DNA of 64,000 bases. Source: Massilia arenae (GTDB taxonomy: Bacteria > Pseudomonadota > Gammaproteobacteria > Burkholderiales > Burkholderiaceae_D). The position numbers were made by a program, and so were the translations under genes. The notes beneath the pieces are model-generated. The model did not search any database and was not told where the DNA came from. It worked only from the letters and a program-made list of their open reading frames with translations. Of this stretch, positions 46,922 through 58,000 are shown piece by piece. The stretch covers positions 1 through 64,000 of the forward strand of contig NZ_VPFD01000023.1 of assembly GCF_008014745.1 (NCBI RefSeq), given 5' to 3'. Each line of letters starts with the position of its first letter. The stretch's first letter is position 1.

Positions 46922-49789
46922 ATGACTGAAACCCTGCTTTCCCGTTCCGTGCGCCGCCTGTTCGCGGGCGGCGGCGCCGCCGGCCTGGCGCTCGCCGGCC
47001 CCGTGCTGCTGGCCCTTCCCCACCCTGCTCTCGCACAGGAAGCCGCTCCCGTGGCCCGGGTCGAGATCACCGGCTCGAACATCCGCCGCGCCCAGGCCGA
47101 GACCGCGTCCAGCGTGCTCACCGTCAACCGCGCCGACATCGAGCGCTCGGGCAAGACCACGGTGGCCGAGCTGCTGCAGACCCTGGCGGTCGACAACCAG
47201 GGCTCGGTGCCGATGAGCTTCGGCAGCGGCTTCGCGGCCGGCGCCTCCGGCATCTCGCTGCGCGGCCTGGGCACGGCCTCGACCCTGGTGCTGCTCAACG
47301 GCCGCCGCATGGCGCCCTACGGCCTGGCCGACGACGGCCAGAAGGTGTTCGCCGACCTCAACGTGATCCCGACCGACGCCGTCGAGCGTATCGAGATCCT
47401 CAAGGACGGCGCCTCGGCCATCTATGGCTCGGACGCGATCGCCGGCGTGGTCAACATCATCCTGCGCCGCAACTTCCAGGGCACCAGCGCGCGCGCCCTG
47501 TACGGCAGCGGCGAGGCCGGCGACGGCCAGCAGCACAACCTGGCCCTGGCCTGGGGCTTCGGCAACCTCGAGACCGACCGCTACAACGTGCTGGTCAACG
47601 TCGAGTACAAGCACACGCAAGAAATCTGGTACCGCAACCGCGGCAACCGCGACTACATCGGCAAGATCGACCTGCGGCCCTATGGCTATTCGGCCCAGGA
47701 AGGCTTCGGCGGCACCGGCGCCATCACCGGCAACAACCAGTCGGGCAATGCCATCAACGGCAATGTGCGCAACCCCGACACGCTGGAGTACTACAACCGC
47801 GGCAACCTGGCCGGGCCCGGCTTCACGCGCACCTTCCCGGGCGCCGCCTGCGGCAACTTCACCAACCACCCGCAGGGCGATCCGGGCGGCGGCTGCCTGG
47901 TCGATTCGGCCTTCCTGTACAACCAGATCCAGCCCGACAGCGAAAACCTGTCGCTGTACACCCGCGGCACGCTCAAGCTGCAGGGCAATACCGAGGCCTA
48001 TGCCGAACTGAATCTGTACAACAGCCTGGCCCAGTCCAGCACCACGCCGAACCCGATCGCAGCCAGCGTCGGCTATCCCGGCGGCCCGGTCAGCAACGCC
48101 GGCGTCCAGTTCGGCGCCGAGCATCCCGACAACCCGTATTTCGGCCGCGCCGCGCGGCTGCGCTACCTGCCCTTCGACGTCGGTCCGCGCCAGTCCGACA
48201 TCTCCTCGAACTTCCTGCGCGCCCTGTTCGGCGCGCGCGGCACCAGTGGCGCCTGGGACTGGGATACCTCGCTGCTGTATTCGACCAGCAGGGTCGACAA
48301 CGACCGCCGCGGCTACCTGCAGCGCGACGCCACCTTTGCCCTGCTCGACCCGTCGGCCGCGAACGTGGCGGCGGCCCAGGCCAATCCCGGCTACCGCGCC
48401 CTGCCGGCCGGCACCTATTGGCGCATCGGCGAAAGCGCGGGCCTCAATTCTCCGGGCGTGTACGCCGCCCTGTCGCCGACCATCTCCAACGATGCCAAGA
48501 CCGAGATCGCCCAGGTCGACTTCAAGGCCTCGCGCGAGATCGGCAAGCTGGCCGGCGGCGCGGTGGGCGTGGCCCTGGGCGCCGAATTCCGCCACGAATC
48601 GGCGCGCCTGGATCCGACGGCAGGCACCGAGCGCGGCAATATCATCGGCCTGGGCTATTCGGCCTACGACGGCCAGCGCAACGTCACCGGGCTGTACGGC
48701 GAAGTGCTGGCCCCGGTGCTGCCGGGGCTGGAACTGACCGGCGCCATGCGCTACGACCACTTCACCGACGTGGGCGACGCCTGGACCCCGAAGGTGGGTG
48801 TCAAGTGGAACCCGCGCCGCGAACTGGCGTTGCGCGCCACCTGGGCCAAGGGCTTCCGCGCGCCAAGCCCGGCCGAGAATGGCGTCGGCGGCCTGGCGGC
48901 CTTCGCCAACGCCACCGATCCGGTGCGCTGTGCGCTGGGCGTGCAGACCGCCTGCAACCCGGGATCGGTGTCGGTCATCACCTCGCCCAACCAGGACCTG
49001 AGCCCGGAACGCTCGAAGAGCTGGAATATCGGCGCGATCTGGGATCCGCTGCCGCGCACCAGTTTCTCGCTCGACTTCTGGAACATCAAGCGCAAGAACG
49101 AGATCAACCAGCAGCAGATCGACGCCGCGATCGCGGCCGGCGACGTGGCGCGCGATCCGAGCACGGCGGTGCCGACGATCCCGGGCGACCCGGGCGCGAT
49201 CACGGCGGTGCTGGCCGAATACGTGAACTCGGCCGAGACCGAGGTGCGCGGCATCGACCTCGACGCGCGCCAGGGCTTCGGGCTGCCGAACAACTGGGGC
49301 ACGCTGACCTTCGACGTCAAGTACACCTACCTCGACAAATGGGAGCGCACCGAACAGGACGGCACCACGCGTGACTACGCCGGCACCCACGGCAACTGCG
49401 ACGTTAGCAACTGCATGGGCACGCCGGACCACAAGGCCAACCTGCGCGCGACCTGGGAGCGCGCCAACTGGCGCGTGTCGGCCAACGTCAACTACCGGGG
49501 CCCGATCGACAACACCTTCTTCAAGGATGATCCGGAAGGCTGCGCCAGCCACTTCGCCAACGGCATTGACGCGCCAAGCGATTGCGAACTGGCCTCGTTC
49601 ACGACGGTCGACCTGGTGTTCCGCTGGAAGCCGCAGCCGCGCTGGGAAATCTACGGCTCGATCCAGAACCTGTTCGACAAGCAGGCGCCGCTCGATCCGC
49701 TGACCTATGGCGCGGTGTCGTACAACCCGCTCGACTACTACGGTGCGATCGGCCGCTTCTTCACGCTGGGGGCGAGATACGCGTTCTGA
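46922..49789 (+). CDS. TonB-dependent outer-membrane receptor 2
   Basis: The 955-residue protein starts at ATG 46922. It has a signal peptide (residues about 1-38, ending ALAQ), a TonB-box-like RVEITGSNIRRAQ and a plug with KTTVAELLQTLAVDNQG, GISLRGLGTASTLVLLNGRR and [30 protein letters not shown] long barrel follows with a conserved late segment (LRATWAKGFRAPSPAENGVGGL) and the C-terminal aromatic FTLGARYAF. Two acidic/Cys loops (CGNFTNHPQGDPGGGC; CDVSNCMG) may be extracellular. The substrate is unknown. It lies between the aroG leader and the convergent receptor 3. Confidence 0.93.
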   Translation: MTETLLSRSVRRLFAGGGAAGLALAGPVLLALPHPALAQEAAPVARVEITGSNIRRAQAETASSVLTVNRADIERSGKTTVAELLQTLAVDNQGSVPMSFGSGFAAGASGISLRGLGTASTLVLLNGRRMAPYGLADDGQKVFADLNVIPTDAVERIEILKDGASAIYGSDAIAGVVNIILRRNFQGTSARALYGSGEAGDGQQHNLALAWGFGNLETDRYNVLVNVEYKHTQEIWYRNRGNRDYIGKIDLRPYGYSAQEGFGGTGAITGNNQSGNAINGNVRNPDTLEYYNRGNLAGPGFTRTFPGAACGNFTNHPQGDPGGGCLVDSAFLYNQIQPDSENLSLYTRGTLKLQGNTEAYAELNLYNSLAQSSTTPNPIAASVGYPGGPVSNAGVQFGAEHPDNPYFGRAARLRYLPFDVGPRQSDISSNFLRALFGARGTSGAWDWDTSLLYSTSRVDNDRRGYLQRDATFALLDPSAANVAAAQANPGYRALPAGTYWRIGESAGLNSPGVYAALSPTISNDAKTEIAQVDFKASREIGKLAGGAVGVALGAEFRHESARLDPTAGTERGNIIGLGYSAYDGQRNVTGLYGEVLAPVLPGLELTGAMRYDHFTDVGDAWTPKVGVKWNPRRELALRATWAKGFRAPSPAENGVGGLAAFANATDPVRCALGVQTACNPGSVSVITSPNQDLSPERSKSWNIGAIWDPLPRTSFSLDFWNIKRKNEINQQQIDAAIAAGDVARDPSTAVPTIPGDPGAITAVLAEYVNSAETEVRGIDLDARQGFGLPNNWGTLTFDVKYTYLDKWERTEQDGTTRDYAGTHGNCDVSNCMGTPDHKANLRATWERANWRVSANVNYRGPIDNTFFKDDPEGCASHFANGIDAPSDCELASFTTVDLVFRWKPQPRWEIYGSIQNLFDKQAPLDPLTYGAVSYNPLDYYGAIGRFFTLGARYAF

Positions 49790-49808
49790 TGTGATTGCGC
49801 TTGAACGC

Positions 49809-49845
49809 GAAGAGTTGCTCGTGCCAGTGGCACGAACAACTCTTC
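49809..49845. terminator. Hairpin between convergent receptors 2 and 3
   Basis: GAAGAGTTG (49809-49817) / CAACTCTTC (49837-49845) encloses CGTGCC / GGCACG. It is a long, nearly perfect hairpin without a T-run, 20 bases after the receptor 2 stop and 18 before the receptor 3 stop. It probably acts as a shared transcript end or as an mRNA-stabilising structure. Confidence 0.6.
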
Positions 49846-49862
49846 TCGTCAGCGGACGTCGA

Positions 49863-52568
49863 TCAACCGCCGAAGTCGTAATTCAACTCGACCCAGCCGG
49901 TCCGTCCTGCCGGGCTGTAGCTGCCCACCGCATAATTCGGCCAGCCGCCGGTGGTATCGTGCTTGATGCGGTCGAACACATTGTTGACGATGGCCGACAG
50001 GGTCAGGCGGTCGTTCACGCGATACACGACGCTCGCGTTGACCAGGGTAGTCGGCGTCAGGTAGTCGGTCTGCGCCGAGTTCGGGATCTTGCCGTAGCGG
50101 GTCGCGAACACGGTCGACGACCAAGCGCCGCCGTTCCAGTTCAGGCTGGCCGCCAGCTTGTCCGGCCAATCCGAGCTGGTGAGCGAATTGAGTTCGTCGC
50201 GCACCGTGTCGCCGGCAAACTGTTTCGAGCGGCGGGTCAGGGTTTTCGAGTAATTGCCGCGCAAGGTGAACGTGCCCCATCCCGTGGTGCGCAACGCATA
50301 GCGCGCGCTGACGTCGATGCCGCTGCTCGATTCCTGGGCCGCATTGATCGGATTGACGCGGATCTCGCGGATCTCGCCCGGACGCACCGGCGAATTGGCC
50401 GCGTAGCGGGTGATGCGCGAGATCGTGTCCGCGCACAGCGAAGAGCCGATGTCCAGCGAGCCCAGGCGGCAGGCCGCTTCGTCACGCAGCAACTGATCGG
50501 CCGACAGATTGGTCACCAGGTCGTCGATCTTGATGTCCCAGTAGTCGACCGAGGCATCGAAGTTCGTGCTCGGCGACCAGACGATGCCGGCGCCATACGA
50601 CTTGCCCTGCTCAGGCTTGAGGTCGGCGCTGCCGTACTGGACGTAGTCGGCGCCCGGCGAATAGCTGGCGAATTCGCAGTTCGCCAGCGGCTGGCCGGTC
50701 ACGCCGCAGCGGTAGTGGTCGGTGGTCGACGAGTAATAGCCGGTGCCGCGCGCCTTGTAGATGTAGTTCATGTCCGGTGCACGGAAGCTGGTGGCGTAGT
50801 TGGCGCGCACCAGCAGCTCGCGCGTCGGCCGCAGTTCCAGGCCGCCGGCATAGGTGAACTTGCCGCTGTCGCGCTCGGCGAATTCGTAACGGTCGTAGCG
50901 GCCGGCCAGGGTCGCGGTCAGGATCTTGTGCAGGGGAATGCTGGCCTCGGTGCCGAGCGCATAGCGGTTGCGGGTGCCGGCCGTGACGGCGGTGTTCGGC
51001 GCCAGGTTGAAGTAACCCGCGTTGATGCGCTCGTCGGGCGCATTGGTGAATCCCTGGCGGCCGGCCTCGGCCACCACCGCCAGTTGCAGCGGACCGGCCG
51101 GCAGTTGCAGTACTTCGCCGTTGGCGCTGGCCGATACTGTGTGGGTCCAGGATTCGTCGTCGCTTTCGGCATAGCCGGTGATGGTCCCGAACTCGTCCGG
51201 GTTCACGCGGGTCGCCAGCCGCGCCGGGTCCGGCGCGTAGATGGCGACGCCGCTGGCATCCGTTCCCAGGCGCGGCCCGAGGAAGAAGCTGTCGATGGTC
51301 GACAGCGCGCGCGGGGTCTTGCCCTTGCTTTCGTACCACGAGGCGCTGTAGCCGGCTTCCCACTTCCAGCTGGTGCCGGGCACGATGCCGCGCGCGCCGA
51401 GCGAGGCGGCGACGGCGCCGTCTTCCCAGAAGCGGTTGTAGCGCGACAGGCCGCCCATCTCTTCCGGCGAAATATAACGGGTCCAGGCCTCGTAATGCCC
51501 CGTGCCCTGGTTCAGGAAATAACCATTGTTCAGGGAATTCGAGGTCCACGAGGGTCCGCGCGTATTGTTGACGGTGTTGTTGCGGCCCAGCAGGACGTCG
51601 GCGAACAGCGTCGTGTTCTCGTCGAGCTCATAGGTGGCGCTGCCGAACGCGTTCTTGCTCTGGTTCTCGGTCTGCACCGACCAGTAGGTGGGGCTCACTT
51701 TATTGCTGGCGCAGTAGTTGCCGGTGCGCGAAGCGTAGTTGACGACGCTGCCGCCGAACAGGTCGCCCAGTTGCCCGCAGGTCGCGCCCGGATCGATGTA
51801 GCGGCCGACGGTGGCGTCGCGGCGCGACAGCATATTGGTCGGCGTGCCCGAGCGTTCGGCCATGAAGTCGCGCTGGTAGGCGCCGATCGGATTGCGTTCT
51901 GAGTACTCGAGCGCGAACACGGTGCTCAGGCGGTCGAACTGCTTGCCGCCCGTGACTTGCACGCGCCGCTCGGAGCCGCCGCCGCGGCTGGTGCCACCGA
52001 GCTTGACGTTGACGTCGACGCCTTCGGCCTTCTTCTTGAGGATGATGTTCACGACGCCGGCGATCGCATCCGAACCATAGATGGCCGAGGCGCCGCCGGA
52101 CAGGATCTCGATGCGCTCGACGATGGACGACGGGATATTGGCCAGGTTGGTGAAGTTGACCGTGCCCTCGTAGGCGATCGGAAAATCGGCCAGGCGCCGG
52201 CCGTTGAGCAGGACCAGCGTGTGGTTCGGCCCCAGGCCGCGCAGGCTGATGGTGTTGGCCGACGGCGTGAAGGTATTGCCGAAGTCGGCGCCCTGCACGA
52301 AGCCGCTGTTCTGCACCTGGTTGTTCAGGGCGTCGAACACGTTCTTGTAACCCTGGCGCGTGATCTCGTCGCCGGTGATGACGGTGACGGCCGACGGACC
52401 GTCCAGCTGCGCGCGGGCGATGCGCGAACCGGTGACGAGGACCGACGCGGGCGCGGCGTTGGTGGTGGCAGCGGCGGCGGCCGGCGCATCGGCGGAGGTC
52501 GACGCCGTCTGGGCGTGGGCCAGCAGCGGCGCGCCGATGGCGGCGGCCAGGAGGTAGGTATGTTTCAT
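49863..52568 (-). CDS. TonB-dependent outer-membrane receptor 3
   Basis: The 901-residue protein has a signal peptide (MKHTYLLAAAIGAPLLAHAQ), an Ala/Thr-rich spacer, a TonB-box-like SVLVTGSRIARAQ and a plug with VFDALNNQVQNSGFVQG, ISLRGLGPNHTLVLLNGRRL and [31 protein letters not shown] in parts. Barrel motifs include LLVRANYATSFRAPDMNYIY and the C-terminal GWVELNYDFGG. It is related in kind to receptors 1, 2 and 4 but is clearly a distinct sequence. The region upstream (52569-52660) is AT-rich, with TTATAA as a possible -10. Confidence 0.93.
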   Translation of the reverse strand: MKHTYLLAAAIGAPLLAHAQTASTSADAPAAAAATTNAAPASVLVTGSRIARAQLDGPSAVTVITGDEITRQGYKNVFDALNNQVQNSGFVQGADFGNTFTPSANTISLRGLGPNHTLVLLNGRRLADFPIAYEGTVNFTNLANIPSSIVERIEILSGGASAIYGSDAIAGVVNIILKKKAEGVDVNVKLGGTSRGGGSERRVQVTGGKQFDRLSTVFALEYSERNPIGAYQRDFMAERSGTPTNMLSRRDATVGRYIDPGATCGQLGDLFGGSVVNYASRTGNYCASNKVSPTYWSVQTENQSKNAFGSATYELDENTTLFADVLLGRNNTVNNTRGPSWTSNSLNNGYFLNQGTGHYEAWTRYISPEEMGGLSRYNRFWEDGAVAASLGARGIVPGTSWKWEAGYSASWYESKGKTPRALSTIDSFFLGPRLGTDASGVAIYAPDPARLATRVNPDEFGTITGYAESDDESWTHTVSASANGEVLQLPAGPLQLAVVAEAGRQGFTNAPDERINAGYFNLAPNTAVTAGTRNRYALGTEASIPLHKILTATLAGRYDRYEFAERDSGKFTYAGGLELRPTRELLVRANYATSFRAPDMNYIYKARGTGYYSSTTDHYRCGVTGQPLANCEFASYSPGADYVQYGSADLKPEQGKSYGAGIVWSPSTNFDASVDYWDIKIDDLVTNLSADQLLRDEAACRLGSLDIGSSLCADTISRITRYAANSPVRPGEIREIRVNPINAAQESSSGIDVSARYALRTTGWGTFTLRGNYSKTLTRRSKQFAGDTVRDELNSLTSSDWPDKLAASLNWNGGAWSSTVFATRYGKIPNSAQTDYLTPTTLVNASVVYRVNDRLTLSAIVNNVFDRIKHDTTGGWPNYAVGSYSPAGRTGWVELNYDFGG

Positions 52569-52678
52569 GATTGGCTTGTTTTTATTGGGAAACGAACTCT
52601 AACAAGCCAACAAGTCAGCACAAACGAATTATTCTGAGCAACTTTATAACAATAATGTTTGGCGCTGGCCGCACCAAT

Positions 52679-52709
52679 AAAAACGCCCGGTGGAAGGCCG
52701 GGCGTTTTT
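52679..52709 (-). terminator. Intrinsic terminator after tldD
   Basis: AAACGCCCGG (52681-52690) / CCGGGCGTTT (52698-52707), with T's on the minus-strand 3' side, 22 bases after the tldD stop. It lies upstream of receptor 3 on the same strand and so insulates the receptor from tldD. Confidence 0.88.
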
Positions 52710-52729
52710 ATCGAAGAATGGAAAACGGA

Positions 52730-54190
52730 TCAGGCCGTACCGCCCACCGTCACCCCATCGATGCGCAGGGTCGGCTGGCCGACGCCCACCGGCACGCTCT
52801 GGCCTTCCTTGCCGCACACGCCGACGCCCGAATCCAGGCGCATGTCGTTGCCGATCATCGAGATGCGGTTCATCACGTCCGGGCCGTTGCCGATCAGGGT
52901 CGCGCCCTTCACCGGATAGGTGATCTTGCCGTCCTCGATCATATAGGCCTCGCTGGCCGAGAACACGAACTTGCCGTTGGTGATGTCGACCTGGCCGCCG
53001 CCGAAATTGGCTGCGTAGATGCCGTTCTTGACCGAGGCCAGGATCTCCTGCGGGTCCTTGTCGCCGGCGAGCATATAGGTATTGGTCATGCGCGGCATCG
53101 GCAGGTGGGCGAACGATTCGCGGCGCGCATTGCCGGTGACCGGCATCTTCATCAGGCGCGCATTCATCGTGTCCTGGATATAGCCTTTCAGGATCCCGTC
53201 CTCGATCAGCGTGGTGCACTGGGTCGGGTTGCCTTCGTCGTCGATGTTCAGCGAACCGCGGCGGTCCTGCAGGGTGCCGTCGTCGACCACGGTCACGCCC
53301 TTGGCCGCCACGCGCTGGCCGATCATACCGGCATACGAGGACGATCCCTTGCGGTTGAAGTCGCCCTCCAGGCCGTGGCCGACCGCCTCGTGCAGCAGCA
53401 CGCCGGGCCAGCCCGGTCCCAGCACGATGGTCATCGGACCGGCCGGCGCCGGACGCGCCTCCAGGTTGACGCAGGCCGACTTGACCGCCTCGGTGGCGTA
53501 GCGGTCGAGCACCTCGTCGTCGAAATAGCCGTAGTCGAAACGGCCGCCGCCGCCAGATGAGCCGACTTCGCGCCGGCCGTTCTGCTCGGCGATCACGGTC
53601 ACCGACACGCGCACCAGCGGACGGATGTCGGCCGCCAGCACGCCGTCGCTGCGCACCACCAGCACCACGTCGTATTCGCCGGCCAGGCCCGCCATCACCT
53701 GCACCACGCGCGGATCTTTTGCGCGCGCCATCTTTTCCACGCGCTCGAGCAGTTTCACTTTCGCGGTGGCGTCGAGCGATGCCAGCGGATCGTTGGGCAG
53801 GTACAGCGAACGGCCGCCGGTGGGCAGCGCGCTGCCGGCCACCTTGATGCGGCCGGCGCCCTGGCGACCGATGGTGCGGGTGGCGGCGGCAGCGTCGAGC
53901 AGCGCCGCTTCGGAAATCTCGTCGGAATACGCAAACGCGGTCTTGTCGCCCGAGATGGCGCGCACGCCGACGCCCTGGTCGATCGAGAAGCTGCCGGTCT
54001 TGACGATGCCCTCTTCCAGGCTCCAGCCTTCGCTCTTGGTGAACTGGAAGTACAGGTCGGCGTAGTCGACCTTGTGCGTGAACATCGTTCCCAGCGCGCG
54101 CAGCAGCTTGCCTTCGTCGAGGCCGAATGGCGTCAACAGCACGTCGCGCGCGACGGCGATGGAAGAAAGATTCGGTTCGAATGGAGTCAT
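52730..54190 (-). CDS. tldD: Metalloprotease TldD
   Basis: TldD, with TldE/PmbA, is a cytoplasmic zinc protease that degrades unfolded peptides; in some bacteria it matures microcins and affects gyrase-inhibitor sensitivity. The protein has 486 residues (E. coli 481) with the HExxxH-type zinc motif [20 protein letters not shown], the N-terminal [22 protein letters not shown] and the C-terminal [13 protein letters not shown] chose the ATG at 54190 to match family length; ATG 54223 and 54277 are in frame. pmbA is not adjacent. It lies downstream of the nitrilase gene. Confidence 0.95.
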   Translation of the reverse strand: MTPFEPNLSSIAVARDVLLTPFGLDEGKLLRALGTMFTHKVDYADLYFQFTKSEGWSLEEGIVKTGSFSIDQGVGVRAISGDKTAFAYSDEISEAALLDAAAATRTIGRQGAGRIKVAGSALPTGGRSLYLPNDPLASLDATAKVKLLERVEKMARAKDPRVVQVMAGLAGEYDVVLVVRSDGVLAADIRPLVRVSVTVIAEQNGRREVGSSGGGGRFDYGYFDDEVLDRYATEAVKSACVNLEARPAPAGPMTIVLGPGWPGVLLHEAVGHGLEGDFNRKGSSSYAGMIGQRVAAKGVTVVDDGTLQDRRGSLNIDDEGNPTQCTTLIEDGILKGYIQDTMNARLMKMPVTGNARRESFAHLPMPRMTNTYMLAGDKDPQEILASVKNGIYAANFGGGQVDITNGKFVFSASEAYMIEDGKITYPVKGATLIGNGPDVMNRISMIGNDMRLDSGVGVCGKEGQSVPVGVGQPTLRIDGVTVGGTA

Positions 54191-54280
54191 GTTTGCGTTC
54201 GGTCTTTCATATGGATAGGTCATTGTGCCATATCCAGTTCTTTCACACTGGACGCATGCTAGACGCGTCCATGTCATTCC

Positions 54281-55078
54281 TTACATCTTGCGATGCCGCA
54301 ATGCCGGCAAGCTTTCGCGCACTCCGGCCAGGTAGGCCGGATCGAGTTCGCCGCTAATCACGCCCTCGCCTTCCGGCAGCACCGCCTTGACCTCGCCCCA
54401 GGGATCGACCAGCATGCTGTGTCCATAGGTGCGGCGGCCGTTGACGTGCAGGCCGCCCTGGGCCGCGGCCAGCACATAGCATTGGTTCTCGATCGCACGG
54501 GCGCGCAGCAGCACTTCCCAGTGCGCGCGGCCGGTGGTGTGGGTGAAGGCGGCCGGCACGATGATCAGCGCGCACTCGCCCATCGCGCGGTACAGCTCGG
54601 GAAAACGCAGGTCGTAGCACACCGACAGGCCGACCCGGCCGAACGGCGCATCGAACACGCCCACCGTCTCGCCCGGCACGATGGTGCGCGCTTCGTCATA
54701 CGATTCGGCGCCCTTGTTGAAGCCGAACAGGTGGATCTTGTCGTAGCGGCTCATCGACTGGCCCTGCGGGTCATAGACCAGGGTGGTGTTGAGCACCTTG
54801 CCGGCCTGGGGCGAGACCATCGGCAGGGTGCCGCCGACCAGCCAGATCCCGTGTTCGCGCGCCAGCTGCGCCATGCAATCCTGGATCGGACCGCTGCCCG
54901 GCTGCTCCGCGTGCGCGACCTTGTCGGCATCGCTCATGCCCATGATCGGCCAGTATTCCGGCAGGGCCACCAGGGTGGCGCCCCGGCCGGCGGCCTCGGC
55001 CACCAGGCGGCGCATGGTGGCCAGGTTCTCGCCGACCTCGGGGGTGGATACCATCTGGATCGCGGCTACGGTCGTCAT
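54281..55078 (-). CDS. Nitrilase-superfamily amidase (Nit1-like)
   Basis: The 265-residue protein has the nitrilase catalytic triad: Glu41 (ALPEYW), Lys114 (YDKIHLF) and Cys154 (SVCYDLRFPE). SVCYDLRFPELYR and FTHTTGRAHWEVLLRARAIENQCY are typical of the Nit1/YbeM group, whose members hydrolyse deaminated glutathione. That substrate is likely but not proven here. It is tightly linked to yhdP (one base apart) and followed by tldD, so the three probably form one operon. Confidence 0.88.
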   Translation of the reverse strand: MTTVAAIQMVSTPEVGENLATMRRLVAEAAGRGATLVALPEYWPIMGMSDADKVAHAEQPGSGPIQDCMAQLAREHGIWLVGGTLPMVSPQAGKVLNTTLVYDPQGQSMSRYDKIHLFGFNKGAESYDEARTIVPGETVGVFDAPFGRVGLSVCYDLRFPELYRAMGECALIIVPAAFTHTTGRAHWEVLLRARAIENQCYVLAAAQGGLHVNGRRTYGHSMLVDPWGEVKAVLPEGEGVISGELDPAYLAGVRESLPALRHRKM

Positions 55079-55079
55079 A

Positions 55080-58000
55080 TCACTCCTTCTTGGCTGGCTC
55101 AGTGACTGGTGCAGCGGCGGCGGCCGCCGCCGGGTTATCGATTTTGGTGATGACCGGCGCCTTCCACGGCCCCGTCACCTGCATTTCATAGGTCAGCGCC
55201 TTCATCACCGGCGCGCGCAGGAACAGCTGGGCCAGATAGCCTCCCAGGCCGATCACCGGGTTGACCGCCAGGCCATATACCAGCGGCCCGGTGCCCAGGT
55301 TGAACTCGGGGATCACCACCACGCGCAGGTTGGTCGATTCGTTGGCGATGTCGGCGCTGCCGTTCATCAGGACGGTGGCCGCCACCCCATGCATTCTAAG
55401 GTTGTCGGTGCGCACCACCCCGCGCTGGATCATGGCGTTGGCGCTGATGCCGTCGAACGCCAGGCCTTCCGAGAACACGTCGTGGAAATCGAGCTTGAGC
55501 AGGCGCGGCAGCGCTTGCAGGCTGAGCACGCCCAGCAGCTTGGCGGCGCCCGGGTCCTGCTTGAGGAACTGGCCCGATTCCACGTTCATCTCGATCTGCC
55601 CCGACAGGCTCGGGATGTCCATCGCATACGGCAGGCCGGCCCACGAGATATCGCCGCTCAGGGTGCCATTGCCGCGCCCGATGGTGCCGGGAAAGCCCAG
55701 GCGGTCCAGCAGCTTGCCGGCGTCGTCCATGTGGAGCGCGAAGTTCAGGCTGGTATTGCTCTTGCCATCCTTGGTCAGCCAGCGGCCATTCGCCTTCAGC
55801 TGGCCATCCGGATTGGCGAGCAGGACGCGGTCGATGCGCCATTCGCGACCCGCCAGCGCGCGCACATTGCTGGCGCGTAGTTCGAGCCGGCCGAGGCGCT
55901 TGTCGAACAGTTCGAACTGCTCGGCCACGATGTCGAGCGAAGGGATGGTGGCGCTGGCGCCGCGGTTCGACTCCAGCAAGTCCTTGACCTCGGCCTCGGC
56001 CGATTCGGGAATCGTGAGCGAGGCCAGGCGCGCCGTGACCTTGCCCAGGCCGCTCTTCGTCTCGGTCCAGGTGAGGTAGCCGCTGGCCTGGCGCGAATGC
56101 AGGTTCGCCTGCCAGGTGTCGCCCGTATGGGTGGCGCCGACCACCACGTCGGCCACGCGCCGCTCGCCGATGGTCAGTTCGCTGATGCGTCCGGCCAGCA
56201 CGGTCGGCAGGATGTACTGGGTGAAGTCGGCGCCGCCGGCAGCCGTCGCCGGTCCGGCCATCGCGCCCGGCGACGGCAGTGCGGCGCCTGCCGCCTCGTC
56301 CTCGCCGGCGATGGCGCGTCCGGCCGCCAGCCAGTGGTCGATATTGAGCACCTTCGAGTCGACGTGGACCATCATGCCTTCGTCCGGCAGCGGCGCCGGC
56401 ACGTTCACGCCGATGCCGCCCTGGGTCACCCGCCACGGGCCCTTGCCCTGCTTCTCGCGCAGGTAGCGCGCCGCCAGGTTGGGGCCGACGCCGACGCGGA
56501 TCTCGTCGCGCGCCAGGCCGGCCATGGTCGGCGCGCCTTCCAGCACGAAGCTGAGCGGCAGGCTGGCGTCCGCGACCTTGTTGAGCGGGTGCGGCAGTTC
56601 GACGCCCAGGCCCGCCAGGCTGGAATCGATGGCGATCGTGCGCCGGCCTTCGCGCACCACGATCGAGCCGGTGTAGTGGGTGCTGCCCGACAGGCGCTCG
56701 GCCAGGCGCCCCAGCGCCGGCGCCGGCGCCGTGCGGCGCATGCCCTCGGCCGACAGCACGCCGTCGAGCAGCACCCGGGTGCTGCCGTCGCGCTGGGTGC
56801 CGCCGGCCACCGAGACCGGCTCGCCCAGGAAGTTCGCGCGGATCGCCTCGAGGCCGAAGCCGTGATCGTGGAAATCGATCCGGCCCTGGGCCGCCTGCAG
56901 GGTCGGCAGTTCGGGGAACAGGCTGACGTCGTTGTTCTGCAATTGCAGGCTGCCCTGCACCTTGGTGTCTGCCAGGTGCGACAGCGGCATGCGCAATTTC
57001 AGGCCGAGCCTGGCGTTGCCGCTGCCGCGCGTGTCTTCGGTGAAGTGGCCGATCCAGTCCAGCACCGGCGTCACCGACACATAGCGCAGGAATTCCTGCA
57101 GCGGCCCGGCGCCCTGGCCGTCGATCTCGAGCATCATGTTCTCATGGGCGCCGAGGTCGGGGATCACCGCCTTGACGTTCGACAGCGCCACGCCCAGCGT
57201 GCGCAGGGTCTTGCCGTGGATTTCCATGCGCGCCCGGTCGAACGCGATGCTGCCGTCGATCGCCTCGGCCAGCGGCCACAGCGGCGTGCCGTCCGGATGG
57301 CGGTGGCCGGGCGCGTATTCGAGGCGCGCCCCTTCCAGCCGGCCGCTCACATTGAATTCGCCGCGCGCGCGTTCGGCGGCGTTGGCGGCATAAAACGGGA
57401 AGTGCGCCAGGTCGCCGCGCAGGCGCAGGCTGGCGTCACGCAGGCGTCCGCCCTGCAGGGCGCCGACCAGCCAGTCGTGCAGGCTGTGCGGGGTGGCCAG
57501 CGGCAGATAGCGCCCGATCTGGTCGATCGCAAAGCCATCCAGGCTGCCCGTGAAATCGGCAGTGCCGGGGCCGTGGCCGGGCTCGAGCGGCAGCACGTGG
57601 CTGCCCGAGATCTCGCCGCTGAACCCGCCCTGGCGGAAGCTCAGGTCGTCGACCTCGACCTGCAGCTGCTTGCCCGGCTCGAGCGTCCAGCCGGCCTTGA
57701 CCGCCAGCCGGTCGAAGGCCATGCGCGGCTCGGCGAACCAGGCCGGCATGAACAGCGCCAGTCCCTGCGAATCCAGCGCCACGTTGCCGCCGCGCTCGTT
57801 CGCATCGATGTGGCCGCTCAAGTGCTCGAAGCCGGGCGTGGCGGGCCGCGCCGGCAGCGCCGGCACGCCGCCCTGGGCGTTTCTCGCCGGGCGCGCGGCC
57901 ACGGCATTGAGCGCCAGGTCGGCGACGTCGCCGCGGATGCGCCAGCCGCTCACGTTCGGGTAGCGCCCATCCCATTCGGCGCTGACGTCGCTCAGCATGC

